Notes: generated by a model from the letters alone, not told the origin. 54,455 nt of DNA from a gamma proteobacterium symbiont of Taylorina sp. (GCA_025655455.1 JAHXIV010000023.1:43079-97533); one strand, 5' to 3'; shown: positions 43,206-51,783, numbered from the stretch's first letter. Numbers and translations are program-made.

Positions 43206-43388
43206 CTAATCATTTTTAAAGCAGTCATATTGTTCTAAATCGATACTTGCTCTAAAGTAAGAATAAGGTTTACCTCCAATATGAGGAAGAGGCACCCACC
43301 ATAAAAGCCATTCAGATACGGAATTGTACTCAGAAATAGTGATAGGAATTTTTTTTATAATAATAGCCAGAATCAAGATTTGTTTCAT
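43206..43388 (-). CDS. Possible small protein (60 aa)
   Basis: A hydrophobic N-terminus (MKQILILAIIIKK) is followed by SEWLLWWVPLPHIGGKPYSY, which looks protein-like. No clear ribosome site precedes the ATG. I do not recognise it and it may be spurious. Confidence 0.35.
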   Translation of the reverse strand: MKQILILAIIIKKIPITISEYNSVSEWLLWWVPLPHIGGKPYSYFRASIDLEQYDCFKND

Positions 43389-43564
43389 AAGTTACTTTAT
43401 ATCTTTTTATGTTTATAAATCTTCTTTTTTATTAAAGATTGTATATTTATTTAGGCTATCTTAACACCATCAACATTAACAGGTTATAATTAAGTCTTCA
43501 TCATAGCTATGATGAAATGAAGTCTTTATAGGATATTATTACAAATTTTACAGGAAATACTAAC

Positions 43565-43888
43565 TTGACTGATAAACTGCTACCCACATTATGTGATATT
43601 GCAACCGAGGCACACACAAAAATTCAGCAGGATTTTAAAAACATCAATCCTGTCATCGGTGTCAGTCAGGGCATGCGAACAAGTGGTATCCCGGCAGACG
43701 CAATAACTATTGATTGTTTAAAAAGTGGTAAGCGTATTATTCTTGTATTACATGATCATCACCCTGATATCATTAATTATCAATTTTCCTATAGAGATGA
43801 AGTTCCAGATAGTAAATTTGAACAGATTCAATTTAACAAACTGACAGCCACACAAATGTACGAGTGGATAAAGAGCTATTTTTCATAA
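43565..43888 (+). CDS. Conserved unknown protein (107 aa)
   Basis: Starts with TTG preceded by AGGAAA. Sequence features: LCDIATEAHTKIQQDFKNI, PVIGVSQGMRTSGIPADAIT, SGKRIILVLHDHHPDIINYQ, then a helical end MYEWIKSYF. The HDHHPD motif has three histidines and two aspartates but no family is recalled. No membrane or export signal. The next gene begins 17 bp after the stop, so they are probably cotranscribed. Confidence 0.6.
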   Translation: MTDKLLPTLCDIATEAHTKIQQDFKNINPVIGVSQGMRTSGIPADAITIDCLKSGKRIILVLHDHHPDIINYQFSYRDEVPDSKFEQIQFNKLTATQMYEWIKSYFS

Positions 43889-43905
43889 ATTCATCCGAGT
43901 TAACT

Positions 43906-44229
43906 ATGTGTAAAAGATGTGGTTCTACAATTAATCTGAACGGATATTGTAATAATTATAAATGTCCTTATTCAGACTGGCCTCAAAGTGTCAAATTCTC
44001 AGATTTAATAACAATGTCAGCTAGAAACATTGAATTAAAATACAAGATAAAAAAACGACCACAATACAATGACAAAGACAAAGACAAAGAATTAACGAAT
44101 GATATCCAACATTGGGATAAATCCAGGAAAATAATACTGCTTGAAAACTTCATTAACTCTTATGGTCTTGAAAGAGAGTTAAAGATATATTTACAGGAAG
44201 CTGCTGAGAGGGAAATTTCTGATAATTAA
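43906..44229 (+). CDS. Zinc-ribbon-type small protein (107 aa)
   Basis: Starts MCKRCGSTINLNGYCNNYKC with PYSDWPQ: a CxxC-x8-C-x4-C set that fits a short zinc ribbon. The rest is charged and helical with a low-complexity DKDKDKE stretch. Similar CxxCG...C..D..CP(Y/F)SDWPQ heads occur in small proteins on plasmids and integrative elements, as far as I recall. A longer frame from GTG 43864 overlaps the previous gene; the ATG at 43906 is preferred because the zinc motif begins there. Confidence 0.6.
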   Translation: MCKRCGSTINLNGYCNNYKCPYSDWPQSVKFSDLITMSARNIELKYKIKKRPQYNDKDKDKELTNDIQHWDKSRKIILLENFINSYGLERELKIYLQEAAEREISDN

Positions 44230-44438
44230 TAATCATGTGAGGTACTTGCAAAACTTAGTTTATTCATATTTATCCTGTATAGTATGAAATCTAAAATTAT
44301 TCTCGTTTAAGTAATTACCCCCACCTATAATGGGGAATTTACTTTTTTATCAAAACACATTACCATCGGGGTAAGCAGGTGGCTAACATACAAAAGCAAG
44401 TATAACCGTGATCAGTTTCATATTAGATGAGAGATATT

Positions 44439-44810
44439 ATGAAAACTTCTGATGAGGAAAGAGAGAAAGAGCAAAATACAGTTCAAGTGGGGGAAAAACA
44501 GGTTGCCGTCAACAATAAAGGTTACCTGATTAATTTTGATGACTGGGATGAAAATTTCGCTAAAACAATGTCCGAAATAGATCATCTCAAATTAACCGAT
44601 TGCCACTGGGAAGCCATTAATTTTTTGAGAGATTTCTATCGTGAATACGAAGTCCCTCCACACCCACGCTCAGTAATTAAAGCAATCGGTGATAAAATCA
44701 GCTCTTGGGGATGTACTAAAAAAGACTTTGAGAAAGCCTTCCCTTTAGGCGGTTGCAAGCAGGCCTGTCGTCTTGCAGGCTTACCGCTTCATTATTGCCA
44801 TTCATGTTAG
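44439..44810 (+). CDS. DsrC/TusE-family sulfur-carrier protein, divergent C-terminus
   Basis: The family core is clear: VNNKGYLINFDDWDENFAKT, HWEAINFLRDFYREYEVPPH and KAFPLGGCKQACRLAGLPLH. Counting from an ATG at 44427 the cysteines are C110, C114, C124 and C127. In DsrC the last arm carries two cysteines 11 residues apart with the final one penultimate; here KQAC (C114) is followed by C124 and a terminal C127, so spacing is 10 and 13. That may change how the arm forms its trisulfide. An ATG at 44439 has a better ribosome site (GAGA). DsrC-like proteins carry sulfur for dissimilatory sulfite reductase or Hdr-type complexes. No Dsr gene is adjacent; an HdrA/QmoA gene starts at 54392. Confidence 0.85.
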   Translation: MKTSDEEREKEQNTVQVGEKQVAVNNKGYLINFDDWDENFAKTMSEIDHLKLTDCHWEAINFLRDFYREYEVPPHPRSVIKAIGDKISSWGCTKKDFEKAFPLGGCKQACRLAGLPLHYCHSC

Positions 44811-45056
44811 AAGCTGTTTTGTAAATAGTAGTTGATTTTAACAGGGCATCCATATATATGTCCTACTTATACTTTTTTGAATATTTAGAATAGCTTAACA
44901 TCCCTAATGAGAAGATTGAATCACCCTCCCCTGACTATTAAATCAATTACTCTGATTAAAATATCTATTAAGCAAAGGCAACATAAATAATTTTACTCTG
45001 ACCCCGATTATTTTTATCTTGCTATGAATAATGTACGAATATAATAACTACAGAAT

Positions 45057-45087
45057 AAAAAAAGGGACAGCAATATATGGCTGTCCC
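45057..45087 (-). terminator. Rho-independent terminator after the small membrane genes
   Basis: On the minus strand GGGACAGC, loop, GCTGTCCC, then seven Ts: a perfect 8-bp stem. It follows the stop of the 32-residue peptide at 45108. A near copy lies at 45495-45526. Confidence 0.85.
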
Positions 45088-45107
45088 CATTTGATGGATT
45101 AAAGATC

Positions 45108-45206
45108 TTAATGATTATTAAAATCTTTGTATGAGTCCCAGGCTAAATACCCCATAAAAAAAACAAATATCAAACCAATAAATAACATAATAACTGAGTT
45201 AAGCAT
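45108..45206 (-). CDS. 32-residue membrane peptide overlapping the upstream gene
   Basis: MLNSVIMLFIGLIFVFFMGY followed by LAWDSYKDFNNH: one hydrophobic helix of about 18 residues and a polar tail. Its ATG lies inside the stop region of 45199-45441 (8-bp overlap), so translation is probably coupled, and a strong terminator follows. The layout resembles small subunits of membrane complexes. The function is unknown. Confidence 0.6.
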   Translation of the reverse strand: MLNSVIMLFIGLIFVFFMGYLAWDSYKDFNNH

Positions 45207-45441
45207 TCTCTAACTCCTTAATTAACTGCTTTATAAATTTATATTGAAAAATTCCAAAAATACTAGAAGCGAATACACCAAAAAGAATTAGAAATAAAAT
45301 AAAGCTTGGTACATTTAAAAAGTTAGAAGCAGCCCAACCAATTAAACCAATAACAACAGCTAAAGCAGCAAAAAACATTTTCTCATGAAAAGAAATTTCA
45401 GCCTTTATTTTATCTATTTTACTCATGAATAAATCATACAT
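45199..45441 (-). CDS. Small two-helix membrane protein (75-80 aa)
   Basis: An amphipathic start (MSKIDKIKAEISFHEKMF, using the second methionine at 45426) precedes two hydrophobic helices (AALAVVIGLIGWAASNFL and FILFLILFGVFASSIFGI) and a charged tail. The design is similar to holin-like and other small membrane proteins; no family is recognised. It is followed by the overlapping 32-residue peptide and ends at a strong terminator, so the two form a two-gene unit. Confidence 0.6.
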   Translation of the reverse strand: MYDLFMSKIDKIKAEISFHEKMFFAALAVVIGLIGWAASNFLNVPSFILFLILFGVFASSIFGIFQYKFIKQLIKELENA

Positions 45442-45494
45442 CTATTACCCATATTAGTCAATTTGACATAATTCTAATTCTGCGAAGATGGATG

Positions 45495-45526
45495 AAAAAA
45501 AGGGACAACCAATATATGGCTGTCCC
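45495..45526 (-). terminator. Rho-independent terminator after the minor-pilin operon
   Basis: On the minus strand GGGACAGCC, a 7-base loop, GGTTGTCCC (one G-U pair), then seven Ts. It ends transcription coming from 45648. Loop and flanks are nearly the same as at 45057-45087, so the terminator sequence was duplicated. A second hairpin, CCTCCG/CGGAGG at 45614-45632, precedes it without a T run. Confidence 0.8.
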
Positions 45527-45647
45527 CGTTTGTTCTAATTCCCGTAACTTATCAACTATCCATACTTTTCTATGCGAATAATCCTTTCCGGTAAGACTAT
45601 CTATCTCACTCCTCCGGTATTATCGGAGGGCATTTAACTATATGTAC

Positions 45648-47378
45648 CTAAGGATTTGTACACCCAACTACAATAGTTTGAGTTGTAACCGTTTTATCAT
45701 AGGCAAAAGTTATAGGAGAACATGAACCGCCATCAAGATCCATATTAGCTGTGATTGTTCCAGTATCTGCTGACATAGTACAATCATAGTAGTATTTAGG
45801 AGTACGATGGGGATCACTTTGATACACACAAGCACCATCAGTTGCACTAAGTGATGTAATTTCAGGTTTAAATCCGCCACTTCCACCATTAACAAGAAAG
45901 TCAATAGTTATTATAACATCATCTGGATCCACAACACCTTCACAAGTCTCTGTTAGAGTAAATGCTGCAGATGGATTTACATCATCAACACCGATATGAT
46001 CAGAAACACCAGGGTTTTCTGGATAATTGTTAACTAAAGTACATAACAATTCATTAGGATTACCTCCATTACCTTCAGTCCACAATTTTGTTGTTATATC
46101 ACCAAACCATGGAGTCCCTGAACTTATAGATTGAGGGACGGTACAAACATAAGCATCATCATAACCATCAAAATCATTTAGTAATCTACAATTAGTAGCT
46201 TCACCATCAGCATCAATAGTAATAAGATCAGCTAAAGCATTACCTGGAGTGTTAATTATATAGCCAGAAATTGTAATAGCATCACCGCCTTCGACAATCA
46301 GGTTGAAAGGTTCATTAATAGTCTGAGAATGCGTGTCTTCTAATGTGGTTTTAAGATCCTGACATGATTCATTACCATTCAATGTAGCAATAAAAAAGTC
46401 CTGATCAGTATGCGATAAGGTAATACCTTCAGCATAAAATCTGGTTCCATCTAAAGCAAATTTAATATATTCACGCGCCTGACCGGGACAAGACGTTTTA
46501 TGATCGACTAATCTTAAAATACCCACTTTTCCACGCCAGCCACTGGCAACAATACAATCATACTCAGCCATTTCTCCCCAACCGGGAACTGTCACAATGT
46601 TATTTTGATCACTAATAAGAGCCCCGGCGGAGGTTAAAGGAAATGCACAATTTCCTGCATCCGAAGTCACGCCGACAAGATCAGAAAGGATCGTATCATC
46701 ATAAAAAACTGTTCCGGAAATATGCAAAAAATCATGAGAAAAAACTGTCAGTAATAACTCGCAATCATAACCACTACAATTATTAACTATAATAGTATTA
46801 TCACCATCTTCATAGGATGTACGACCACCGCCAATATCTGTTCCAGTCCCAAGATCTTCCACATTGACCGGAACACCATGACCCACTTCAGCAGTATCCT
46901 GATTCGGCCCTGTATAGTCTCCTCCACCATCACCACCACCAGAAGCAAAAGATAATGATTGTTTAGGATCCAACCAACCTAGCATGCTACTTAAAGTAAT
47001 TGACTGGGCTGTACCGCTGCTATTATTCCAGGTGATCGTGACGGTTAAAATTTTACTATCAGTCACTGATGCACTATTGCTAACTGTCCAGGTACGGGCA
47101 AAACTAGCATTAGTACCAGTGATAGTGTCATTACTTCCTACTACAGTTGAATCATAATTTCCTGTAACAGTTGCTTTATGCATAAAATTTCTTAAATCCT
47201 GAATTTGCTCATTGGCAATTGCAACCGCTTCATTTCTGGCTTTACTCTCAGCATCACCTGTCGTCAGATTTGATAACAATAAAACAATAGAAACTGAACC
47301 TATTGAAATAACAACTAAAGCAACAAGAGCTTCAATTAATGCGATGCCAGATCTGTATTTTAATTTATTTATAAACAT
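45648..47378 (-). CDS. pilV: Large PilV-like minor pilin with C-terminal extension (576 aa)
   Basis: The N-terminus is a type IV prepilin: YRSGIALIEALVALVVISIG with a glycine before the cleavage site and a helical spine. PilV-like residues to about 140 are followed by a glycine-rich linker (ASGGGDGGGDYTG) and about 410 residues of beta-rich sequence with many cysteines (NCSGYDCELLL, AEYDCIVASGWRGK, NESCQDL, DYYYDC-type words) that probably pair as disulfides. Usual PilV proteins are about 150-200 residues. No pilY1 gene is present, so the extension may supply the tip function. It is the last gene of the fimT-pilW-pilX-pilV operon. The symbol refers only to the N-terminal domain. Confidence 0.75.
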   Translation of the reverse strand: MFINKLKYRSGIALIEALVALVVISIGSVSIVLLLSNLTTGDAESKARNEAVAIANEQIQDLRNFMHKATVTGNYDSTVVGSNDTITGTNASFARTWTVSNSASVTDSKILTVTITWNNSSGTAQSITLSSMLGWLDPKQSLSFASGGGDGGGDYTGPNQDTAEVGHGVPVNVEDLGTGTDIGGGRTSYEDGDNTIIVNNCSGYDCELLLTVFSHDFLHISGTVFYDDTILSDLVGVTSDAGNCAFPLTSAGALISDQNNIVTVPGWGEMAEYDCIVASGWRGKVGILRLVDHKTSCPGQAREYIKFALDGTRFYAEGITLSHTDQDFFIATLNGNESCQDLKTTLEDTHSQTINEPFNLIVEGGDAITISGYIINTPGNALADLITIDADGEATNCRLLNDFDGYDDAYVCTVPQSISSGTPWFGDITTKLWTEGNGGNPNELLCTLVNNYPENPGVSDHIGVDDVNPSAAFTLTETCEGVVDPDDVIITIDFLVNGGSGGFKPEITSLSATDGACVYQSDPHRTPKYYYDCTMSADTGTITANMDLDGGSCSPITFAYDKTVTTQTIVVGCTNP

Positions 47379-47408
47379 GATTATTTCCTCAACTTAATAT
47401 ATTAAATA

Positions 47409-48632
47409 TTAAAAATCTTTCCATGTGCCTGGAACTCTTGCCGCAGTACCTTCCCAGCCACCAGTGGGAGATGCAGCATCAGGGCTGTATACCACACTGG
47501 TGGTTCCTGTTCCATTCAAAACATCACCTTCTATAATAATAGAACCGGTAATGTTGACTGTCCCCTGAGTATCCCAATCACCAATAATATATAAAAGACC
47601 ATAAAATTGAATATTACCTGTCGTCGTTAGTGAAGAAGCATCAACAATGATCAATACAGGAGCATCCAGTGAACCATATGTTCCTCCATTAGTTGATATA
47701 GCTGAACCATTCCCAATCCATACTAATCCTTTAAGAGGATCAGCATTATTAGCAGTATCTGAACTGGAAAAATCAGCAAAATACTGCCCATTATCAACAG
47801 CCATCTGTTTTACAATAGCTTTAGGTTCATTGATAAAATTCACAAAAAACTCATCAGGAGTAAGACCTGATAACGTCACATCCTGATCAATTATATCAAT
47901 ACCATTACCTTCTTTATTACCTGAAACTCTGGTAATATCTCCCGTATTTTGTGCTGGATTAACATAATTTGCTTGAGTATAACCACTGGTATCTGTTCCC
48001 GGTGTTAGAATATAAGATTCAGCTGACTGTGAATTTCCAATAGCTACAGTATCTCCAGACCAGACATTAATATTGGCATAACGATTCATTACTCTCATAT
48101 TACCGGTCAAACCAACACCGCCACGAGTAATCATGGGTTGATTAGAACCTGAGCCACCCAAAGGAGCACCACTCACAACCTGAGTAATGGTACGATTAGC
48201 TGTACCATCAATACTTTGATCCGTTGCAGTAATACTGACAAGACCACTACTAAGTAGCTGTGTAGCAATCGTTGGATTATTATCTGTCATATCTGTTTGA
48301 TAATTACTTGCCAGACCCGTATCAAAGTTGACACAAGAACCAGATGCATTTTCGTCAAAATCAATAAAACTGCCAGCTGAATCGATAAGACAACCACTGC
48401 CATCAATATCTGGATAACCCTCTACTCTAAGATATCTCGCGCTATAATCTATACCACCATCTGCATAGGAATGCGCCTGATTCGCACGATAAGCATTGGC
48501 TGACACTTTTTGTTCCATAATGGCTGTATTGGCTGAGTAGATAACCACCATTGTTATAAGAAGCAAGATGATAACGGAAACTAACAGAGTTGCCATTCCC
48601 TTTTGTCTTTTAAAACTGATTAAATGTTTCAT
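47409..48632 (-). CDS. pilX: PilX-like minor pilin
   Basis: Begins KRQKGMATLLVSVIILLLIT, the PilX form of the prepilin leader (KG^MATLLVS), followed by QKVSANAYRANQAHSYADGG, which is the conserved PilX N-terminal region. The long C-terminal part (407 residues in total) is beta-rich and ends in a pectate-lyase-like run (GLVWIGNGSAISTNGGTYGS, IIEGDVLNGTG), like proteins annotated as PilX with surface domains. It is 57 bp downstream of pilW and 30 bp upstream of the PilV-like gene. It is part of the minor-pilin complex that primes pilus assembly. Confidence 0.85.
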   Translation of the reverse strand: MKHLISFKRQKGMATLLVSVIILLLITMVVIYSANTAIMEQKVSANAYRANQAHSYADGGIDYSARYLRVEGYPDIDGSGCLIDSAGSFIDFDENASGSCVNFDTGLASNYQTDMTDNNPTIATQLLSSGLVSITATDQSIDGTANRTITQVVSGAPLGGSGSNQPMITRGGVGLTGNMRVMNRYANINVWSGDTVAIGNSQSAESYILTPGTDTSGYTQANYVNPAQNTGDITRVSGNKEGNGIDIIDQDVTLSGLTPDEFFVNFINEPKAIVKQMAVDNGQYFADFSSSDTANNADPLKGLVWIGNGSAISTNGGTYGSLDAPVLIIVDASSLTTTGNIQFYGLLYIIGDWDTQGTVNITGSIIIEGDVLNGTGTTSVVYSPDAASPTGGWEGTAARVPGTWKDF

Positions 48633-48689
48633 AATATTTTCTCATCTATTTTTAATACTATTAATCTTAAAAGCTCTCTCATCAATATT

Positions 48690-49466
48690 TTATAGAGCAA
48701 TAACCCAATCATTTGCTACTTTAATTTGACTGGTGAGAGTTGCATTAATATTTGCATCATCCGCCAACTCCCCTGTCATAGTGATATTAATCTGACGAGT
48801 CTCAACCAGTCGATCACCTGCCTCGGCATTACCGGCAAGAGTCATTGAAGCATCACTACAGGCTGAGCTTGTATCACTAGCTAAAGTTCTTTCCACATCC
48901 GCTGTTATAGTTGTATTATCAGCACTATCAAAATTATGGCATTTACTTCCAGTTGTTGTAAATGCAAGCGAAGTAATACTAATCGCTGAAGTGTTACTAA
49001 TTGAACTCCAGCTATCACTACCTGTTCCGCAGGCATTCGTTCCAACTGCATTCACCGCTGTACGCATTTGTATTTCATTACCACCGACATGCTTAAAACC
49101 CAGCACTTCTGTTGTGTCTACAACCCCATCTTCATCTAAATCATAAGAAAGCAAAATACAATCCCCTGCAGTAGAAATGGTGTTGACACTAATATTATGA
49201 GTTGTTGAATAAAAAGGATTAGCCATAGGATCCCCGGTAACAGCATTAGCCCAATAGCCTGAACGCCTAATTTCAGTCACCATTAAATTCATTGCAGCAT
49301 TCATTTCCTGATTAAGTTTGGATGAGCTGATTAAATTATTGCTGCCAGTCAATGTGGCTATGAAAAAACTGGTCAATCCAGCGACAACAATGATCCCGAT
49401 AGAAATTCCAACCATCAATTCAATCAGTGTGAAGCCAATTTGTGACATATTATTTTTCATATACAT
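48690..49466 (-). CDS. pilW: PilW-like minor pilin
   Basis: Prepilin leader MSQIGFTLIELMVGISIGII with cleavage before FTLIE, then SSSKLNQEMNAAMNLMVTEIRRSGYWANA, the characteristic PilW helix and motif. The remaining part is beta-rich with cysteines in DCILLSYDLDEDG, NACGTG and SKCHNF. Length 258. It is 2 bp from the fimT stop, so the two are translated together. Confidence 0.9.
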   Translation of the reverse strand: MYMKNNMSQIGFTLIELMVGISIGIIVVAGLTSFFIATLTGSNNLISSSKLNQEMNAAMNLMVTEIRRSGYWANAVTGDPMANPFYSTTHNISVNTISTAGDCILLSYDLDEDGVVDTTEVLGFKHVGGNEIQMRTAVNAVGTNACGTGSDSWSSISNTSAISITSLAFTTTGSKCHNFDSADNTTITADVERTLASDTSSACSDASMTLAGNAEAGDRLVETRQINITMTGELADDANINATLTSQIKVANDWVIAL

Positions 49467-49468
49467 AC

Positions 49469-49972
49469 CTAATTCTTTGTAAGTGTAGTCGAACCGATAA
49501 TATTAACATCAATATCATAACTATCAGCTGCTGAACTAGTGGTTATCGAAGGCACTACTGATGTAGCCGCACCATTTACTAAAGTCGGCATACCATTTGC
49601 CGCAAAGGTAATGCTTATGTTCGCACCAACCGAAACACCTGAATTTCCCGATAAGTCAATCACCTTTTGTTGCCCATTAACAGTACAATTCCCAGGATTT
49701 GCATTACAACTACACACAGTTGTATTATCATCATCTATCCCAAAACAAGCATTTGTAGCATCAAGTTGAAATATTACATTAAGATTCTGTTTAATTGCTT
49801 CTGAACGAGAAAATAGTACACCAGAATAGATTGTTTCTGACGCACTTCTCAATCTTCTTTTCTGGATGGAATCTAAAAAAGAAGGGGCTGCCAAAGAAGC
49901 CAAAATAGATATTATTGCAATGACTATCATTACTTCAATCAATGTGAAACCGGATAAACTTTTTTTCTTCAT
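49469..49972 (-). CDS. fimT: GspH/FimT-family minor pilin
   Basis: Leader [20 protein letters not shown] with cleavage after glycine, followed by the GspH/FimT domain (LRSASETIYSGVLFSRSEAIKQN). Four cysteines (ACFGIDDD, VCSCNANPGNC) form a small disulfide-rich loop. First gene of the leftward minor-pilin operon. A divergent pilE-like gene starts about 235 bp to the right, so a shared control region lies between them. Confidence 0.9.
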   Translation of the reverse strand: MKKKSLSGFTLIEVMIVIAIISILASLAAPSFLDSIQKRRLRSASETIYSGVLFSRSEAIKQNLNVIFQLDATNACFGIDDDNTTVCSCNANPGNCTVNGQQKVIDLSGNSGVSVGANISITFAANGMPTLVNGAATSVVPSITTSSAADSYDIDVNIIGSTTLTKN

Positions 49973-50207
49973 ATCTCTAAAATCTCCCGTTAATTATATT
50001 ATAGCGGCCTTACTTCAATAGTCCAGCCTGATTCATACCGTTTATACTATAGAATTGACCACTCATCGTTTAATTACATTTTATATATATTTTTCTATTT
50101 TTTCTTGCTGTATTCAGCTATTATTCACCCATATAGAAAATAATTCAGAAATTGTATTCCTCCTGTCGACTGAATTATGCCATATAAAAGCAAATAAAGA
50201 GGTATTG

Positions 50208-50615
50208 ATGATAATGAACACTAAAATAGTTTCTTCAGGTTTTACCTTAATTGAAGTGATGATAGTTGTCGCTATAATAGGCATTTTAGCAATGATAGCA
50301 TTGCCTTCTTATAACGATTATATTATGAAGGCCAGGCGCGCTGAAGCCAAATCTGGACTATTAGATATTCAGTTAAGACAGGAACAATGGCGAGCAAACA
50401 ATTCACTCTATGCTACCAATATTCTTATTATTGCAATGCCTGAAGATTTTTATGAATTTGATATTACTGCAAATAGTGCAACAGGTTTTACAGCAACGGC
50501 AGATCCTTCTAATTCTACCCAATCAAATGACAGTTGTGGTACATACACTGTCAATCAAGACGGTCCTGTTTTTTCAGCTTCTCCAGATGCCACCCAAGAC
50601 TGCTGGAACAGATAA
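50208..50615 (+). CDS. pilE: PilE-like type IV pilin
   Basis: [20 protein letters not shown] with cleavage after glycine, then [20 protein letters not shown] and a short C-terminal domain with the disulfide pair [11 protein letters not shown]...DCWNR. The frame is open further upstream, but AAAGAGG lies 5 bp before ATG 50208 and the earlier residues are not pilin-like. It is separate from and divergent to the fimT operon. The last 20 bases and the following region are copied, decayed, at 51855-51995. Confidence 0.9.
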   Translation: MIMNTKIVSSGFTLIEVMIVVAIIGILAMIALPSYNDYIMKARRAEAKSGLLDIQLRQEQWRANNSLYATNILIIAMPEDFYEFDITANSATGFTATADPSNSTQSNDSCGTYTVNQDGPVFSASPDATQDCWNR

Positions 50616-50745
50616 GCCTGTTTTCTAATAAAAAAGAGGTCAGATGAGTTTATGCCTTATGTTTCAATGTTTTTTGGAATTATTATTAGAATGTTCCATA
50701 ATGAACATAACCCTCCACATTTTCATGCAGAGTATCAGGGACAAA
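50589..50745 (+). repeat. Source copy of a decayed duplication (pilE 3' end to DUF4160 5' end)
   Basis: Matches 51855-51995 in blocks: ACTGCTGGAACAGATAAGC, GGTCAGATGAGTTTAT, TTTCAAT and CATAACCCTCCACATTTTC. The other copy lacks about 34 bp between the last two blocks. Confidence 0.75.
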
Positions 50746-50912
50746 GAGGAATATGCAATTTTAAAGGTGAAATGATAAAGGGTAATATAAGTTCAAAAAC
50801 AGCAAAAAAGCTAATAAAAAAATGGGCGAAAGCACATACAAAGGAATTAGAGATTAACTGGGGCAAGGCAGTTCAGGGTAAACAAATAGATAGAATCAAG
50901 CCTCTTGATTAA
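50652..50912 (+). CDS. DUF4160 protein
   Basis: An 86-residue protein with the family signature ISMFFGIIIRMF-type start, then HNPPHFHAEYQG and TAKKLIKKWAKAHTKELEINW. DUF4160 genes often stand directly before DUF2442 genes, as here (12 bp gap), in mobile or toxin-antitoxin-like pairs whose activity is unproven. The pair lies right behind pilE. The 5' part of the gene was also copied at 51921-51995. Confidence 0.9.
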   Translation: MPYVSMFFGIIIRMFHNEHNPPHFHAEYQGQRGICNFKGEMIKGNISSKTAKKLIKKWAKAHTKELEINWGKAVQGKQIDRIKPLD

Positions 50913-50924
50913 AAAGGGAAAAAT

Positions 50925-51167
50925 ATGGAATATATGCCAGTAGTTATTGATGCAGAATATATATCTGATTATAAAATAAAAATCACTTTTGATAATGGTG
51001 AAAAAAAAATTGCAGACTGCTTAAAATGGTTAAAAGGAGATGTTTTTGAGCCATTAAAAGATAAAAGCTATTTTAAACAATTTTTTGTTGATGGATGGTC
51101 TATATCATGGCCTAATGGAGCAGATATTTCACCAGAAACCCTTTATGATGAGAGTAAAAAAATTTAG
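50925..51167 (+). CDS. DUF2442 protein
   Basis: An 80-residue protein: ISDYKIKITFDNGEKKIADC, LKWLKGDVFEPLKDKSYFKQ and DGWSISWPNGADISPETLYD, the typical DUF2442 closing segment. Translated right after the DUF4160 gene. The pair is usually predicted as a toxin-antitoxin-like module, without a known mechanism. Start supported by AAAGGGAAAA. Confidence 0.9.
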   Translation: MEYMPVVIDAEYISDYKIKITFDNGEKKIADCLKWLKGDVFEPLKDKSYFKQFFVDGWSISWPNGADISPETLYDESKKI

Positions 51168-51304
51168 AGATGTAGAATCTAAATCTTTAAATATTTTTAT
51201 ATCAGAATTTATTAGGACTGCGGTAAATTGTCTTCCATCCGGCATGCTCTGATTGATGGAATTTGAATTAACAGAACAGACAAGAAAATAAAAGCCCCTC
51301 ATTT

Positions 51305-51326
51305 AGAACTTTGTTTACAAAGTTCT
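51305..51326. repeat. Perfect hairpin AGAACTTTG-TTTA-CAAAGTTCT
   Basis: A nine-base-pair stem with a four-base loop in a gene-free stretch (51168-51461). The sequence that follows (CTTGCTCCCATAGGGAGAGG) resembles repetitive intergenic sequence common in gammaproteobacteria. No gene is seen in this stretch. Confidence 0.55.
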
Positions 51327-51461
51327 TATCCTGTGCCCAACCTTGCTCCCATAGGGAGAGGGAGAAGGAGTATAAGAGCAAACCTAACCAGGCAATCCAG
51401 CCAACGAAATATAACTGAACTCTGATTTGTTCCCTTGAACCTGCTGAGCATTTGCATATTT

Positions 51462-51608
51462 ATGAGTAAATTAAAATTATCTTGCCCATTGTGCCATGGT
51501 GGTAACAAATAATCCGGTACAACCACTTTTACAGTCGATCTTGGTTTTGGAGTTGTTGTCATTAGAAAAATACCTGCACAGGTTTGTGATCAGTGTGGAG
51601 CTTTTTAA
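51462..51608 (+). pseudogene. Broken YgiT-type zinc-finger (antitoxin-like) gene
   Basis: MSKLKLSCPLCHGGNK, then an in-frame TAA at codon 17 (51510-51512), then SGTTTFTVDLGFGVVVIRKI and PAQVCDQCGAF before a second stop. The CxxC pairs and the TTTFTVDxGFGVVVxR signature identify the YgiT-type zinc finger found in MqsA-like antitoxins. The usual continuation after the second CxxC is missing too, and no partner gene is visible. Confidence 0.75.
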
Positions 51609-51630
51609 ATTATACTGAAAAGTAATAAAA

Positions 51631-51783
51631 CTATAATATTTTAACCAGTGTAGCAATGGCTCCTATGCTTAAGGCAAGCATAGTGCCCAATTTTAAAATA
51701 AGTTCATTTTTTAGCAACTCAATATCTTTTCTTATATTTTCAATATTATATTTCTTTGCCAAATTAGTATCAATAGAGAACAG
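51631..51783 (-). pseudogene. 3' fragment of a DUF1640-type coiled-coil membrane protein
   Basis: On the minus strand the frame reads TNLAKKYNIENIRKDIELLK, NELILKLGTMLALSIGAIAT and LVKIL, then TAG at 51631. This is the typical end of DUF1640 proteins: a coiled-coil with xxxDIxxL repeats, then one membrane helix. The N-terminal part is absent and the frame meets a stop inside CCCCTGACC-type sequence. Confidence 0.6.

Noticed and set aside
44310..44345. CCCCC/GGGG hairpin upstream of the DsrC-like gene as a riboswitch or IS end
   Set aside because: Only a short stem is visible, and no conserved riboswitch core or matching inverted repeat was found.
44989..45015. TTTTACTCTGACCCCGATTA as a REP/RAYT-type element
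   Set aside because: The words resemble sequences seen around REP-type repeats, and CAGGGGTCAG recurs at 51781, but no second full copy or hairpin was found.
51326..51562. Minus-strand frame of 78 residues over the zinc-finger remnant
   Set aside because: It reads antisense through the YgiT-type coding remnant and a low-complexity intergenic repeat; no family or ribosome site.
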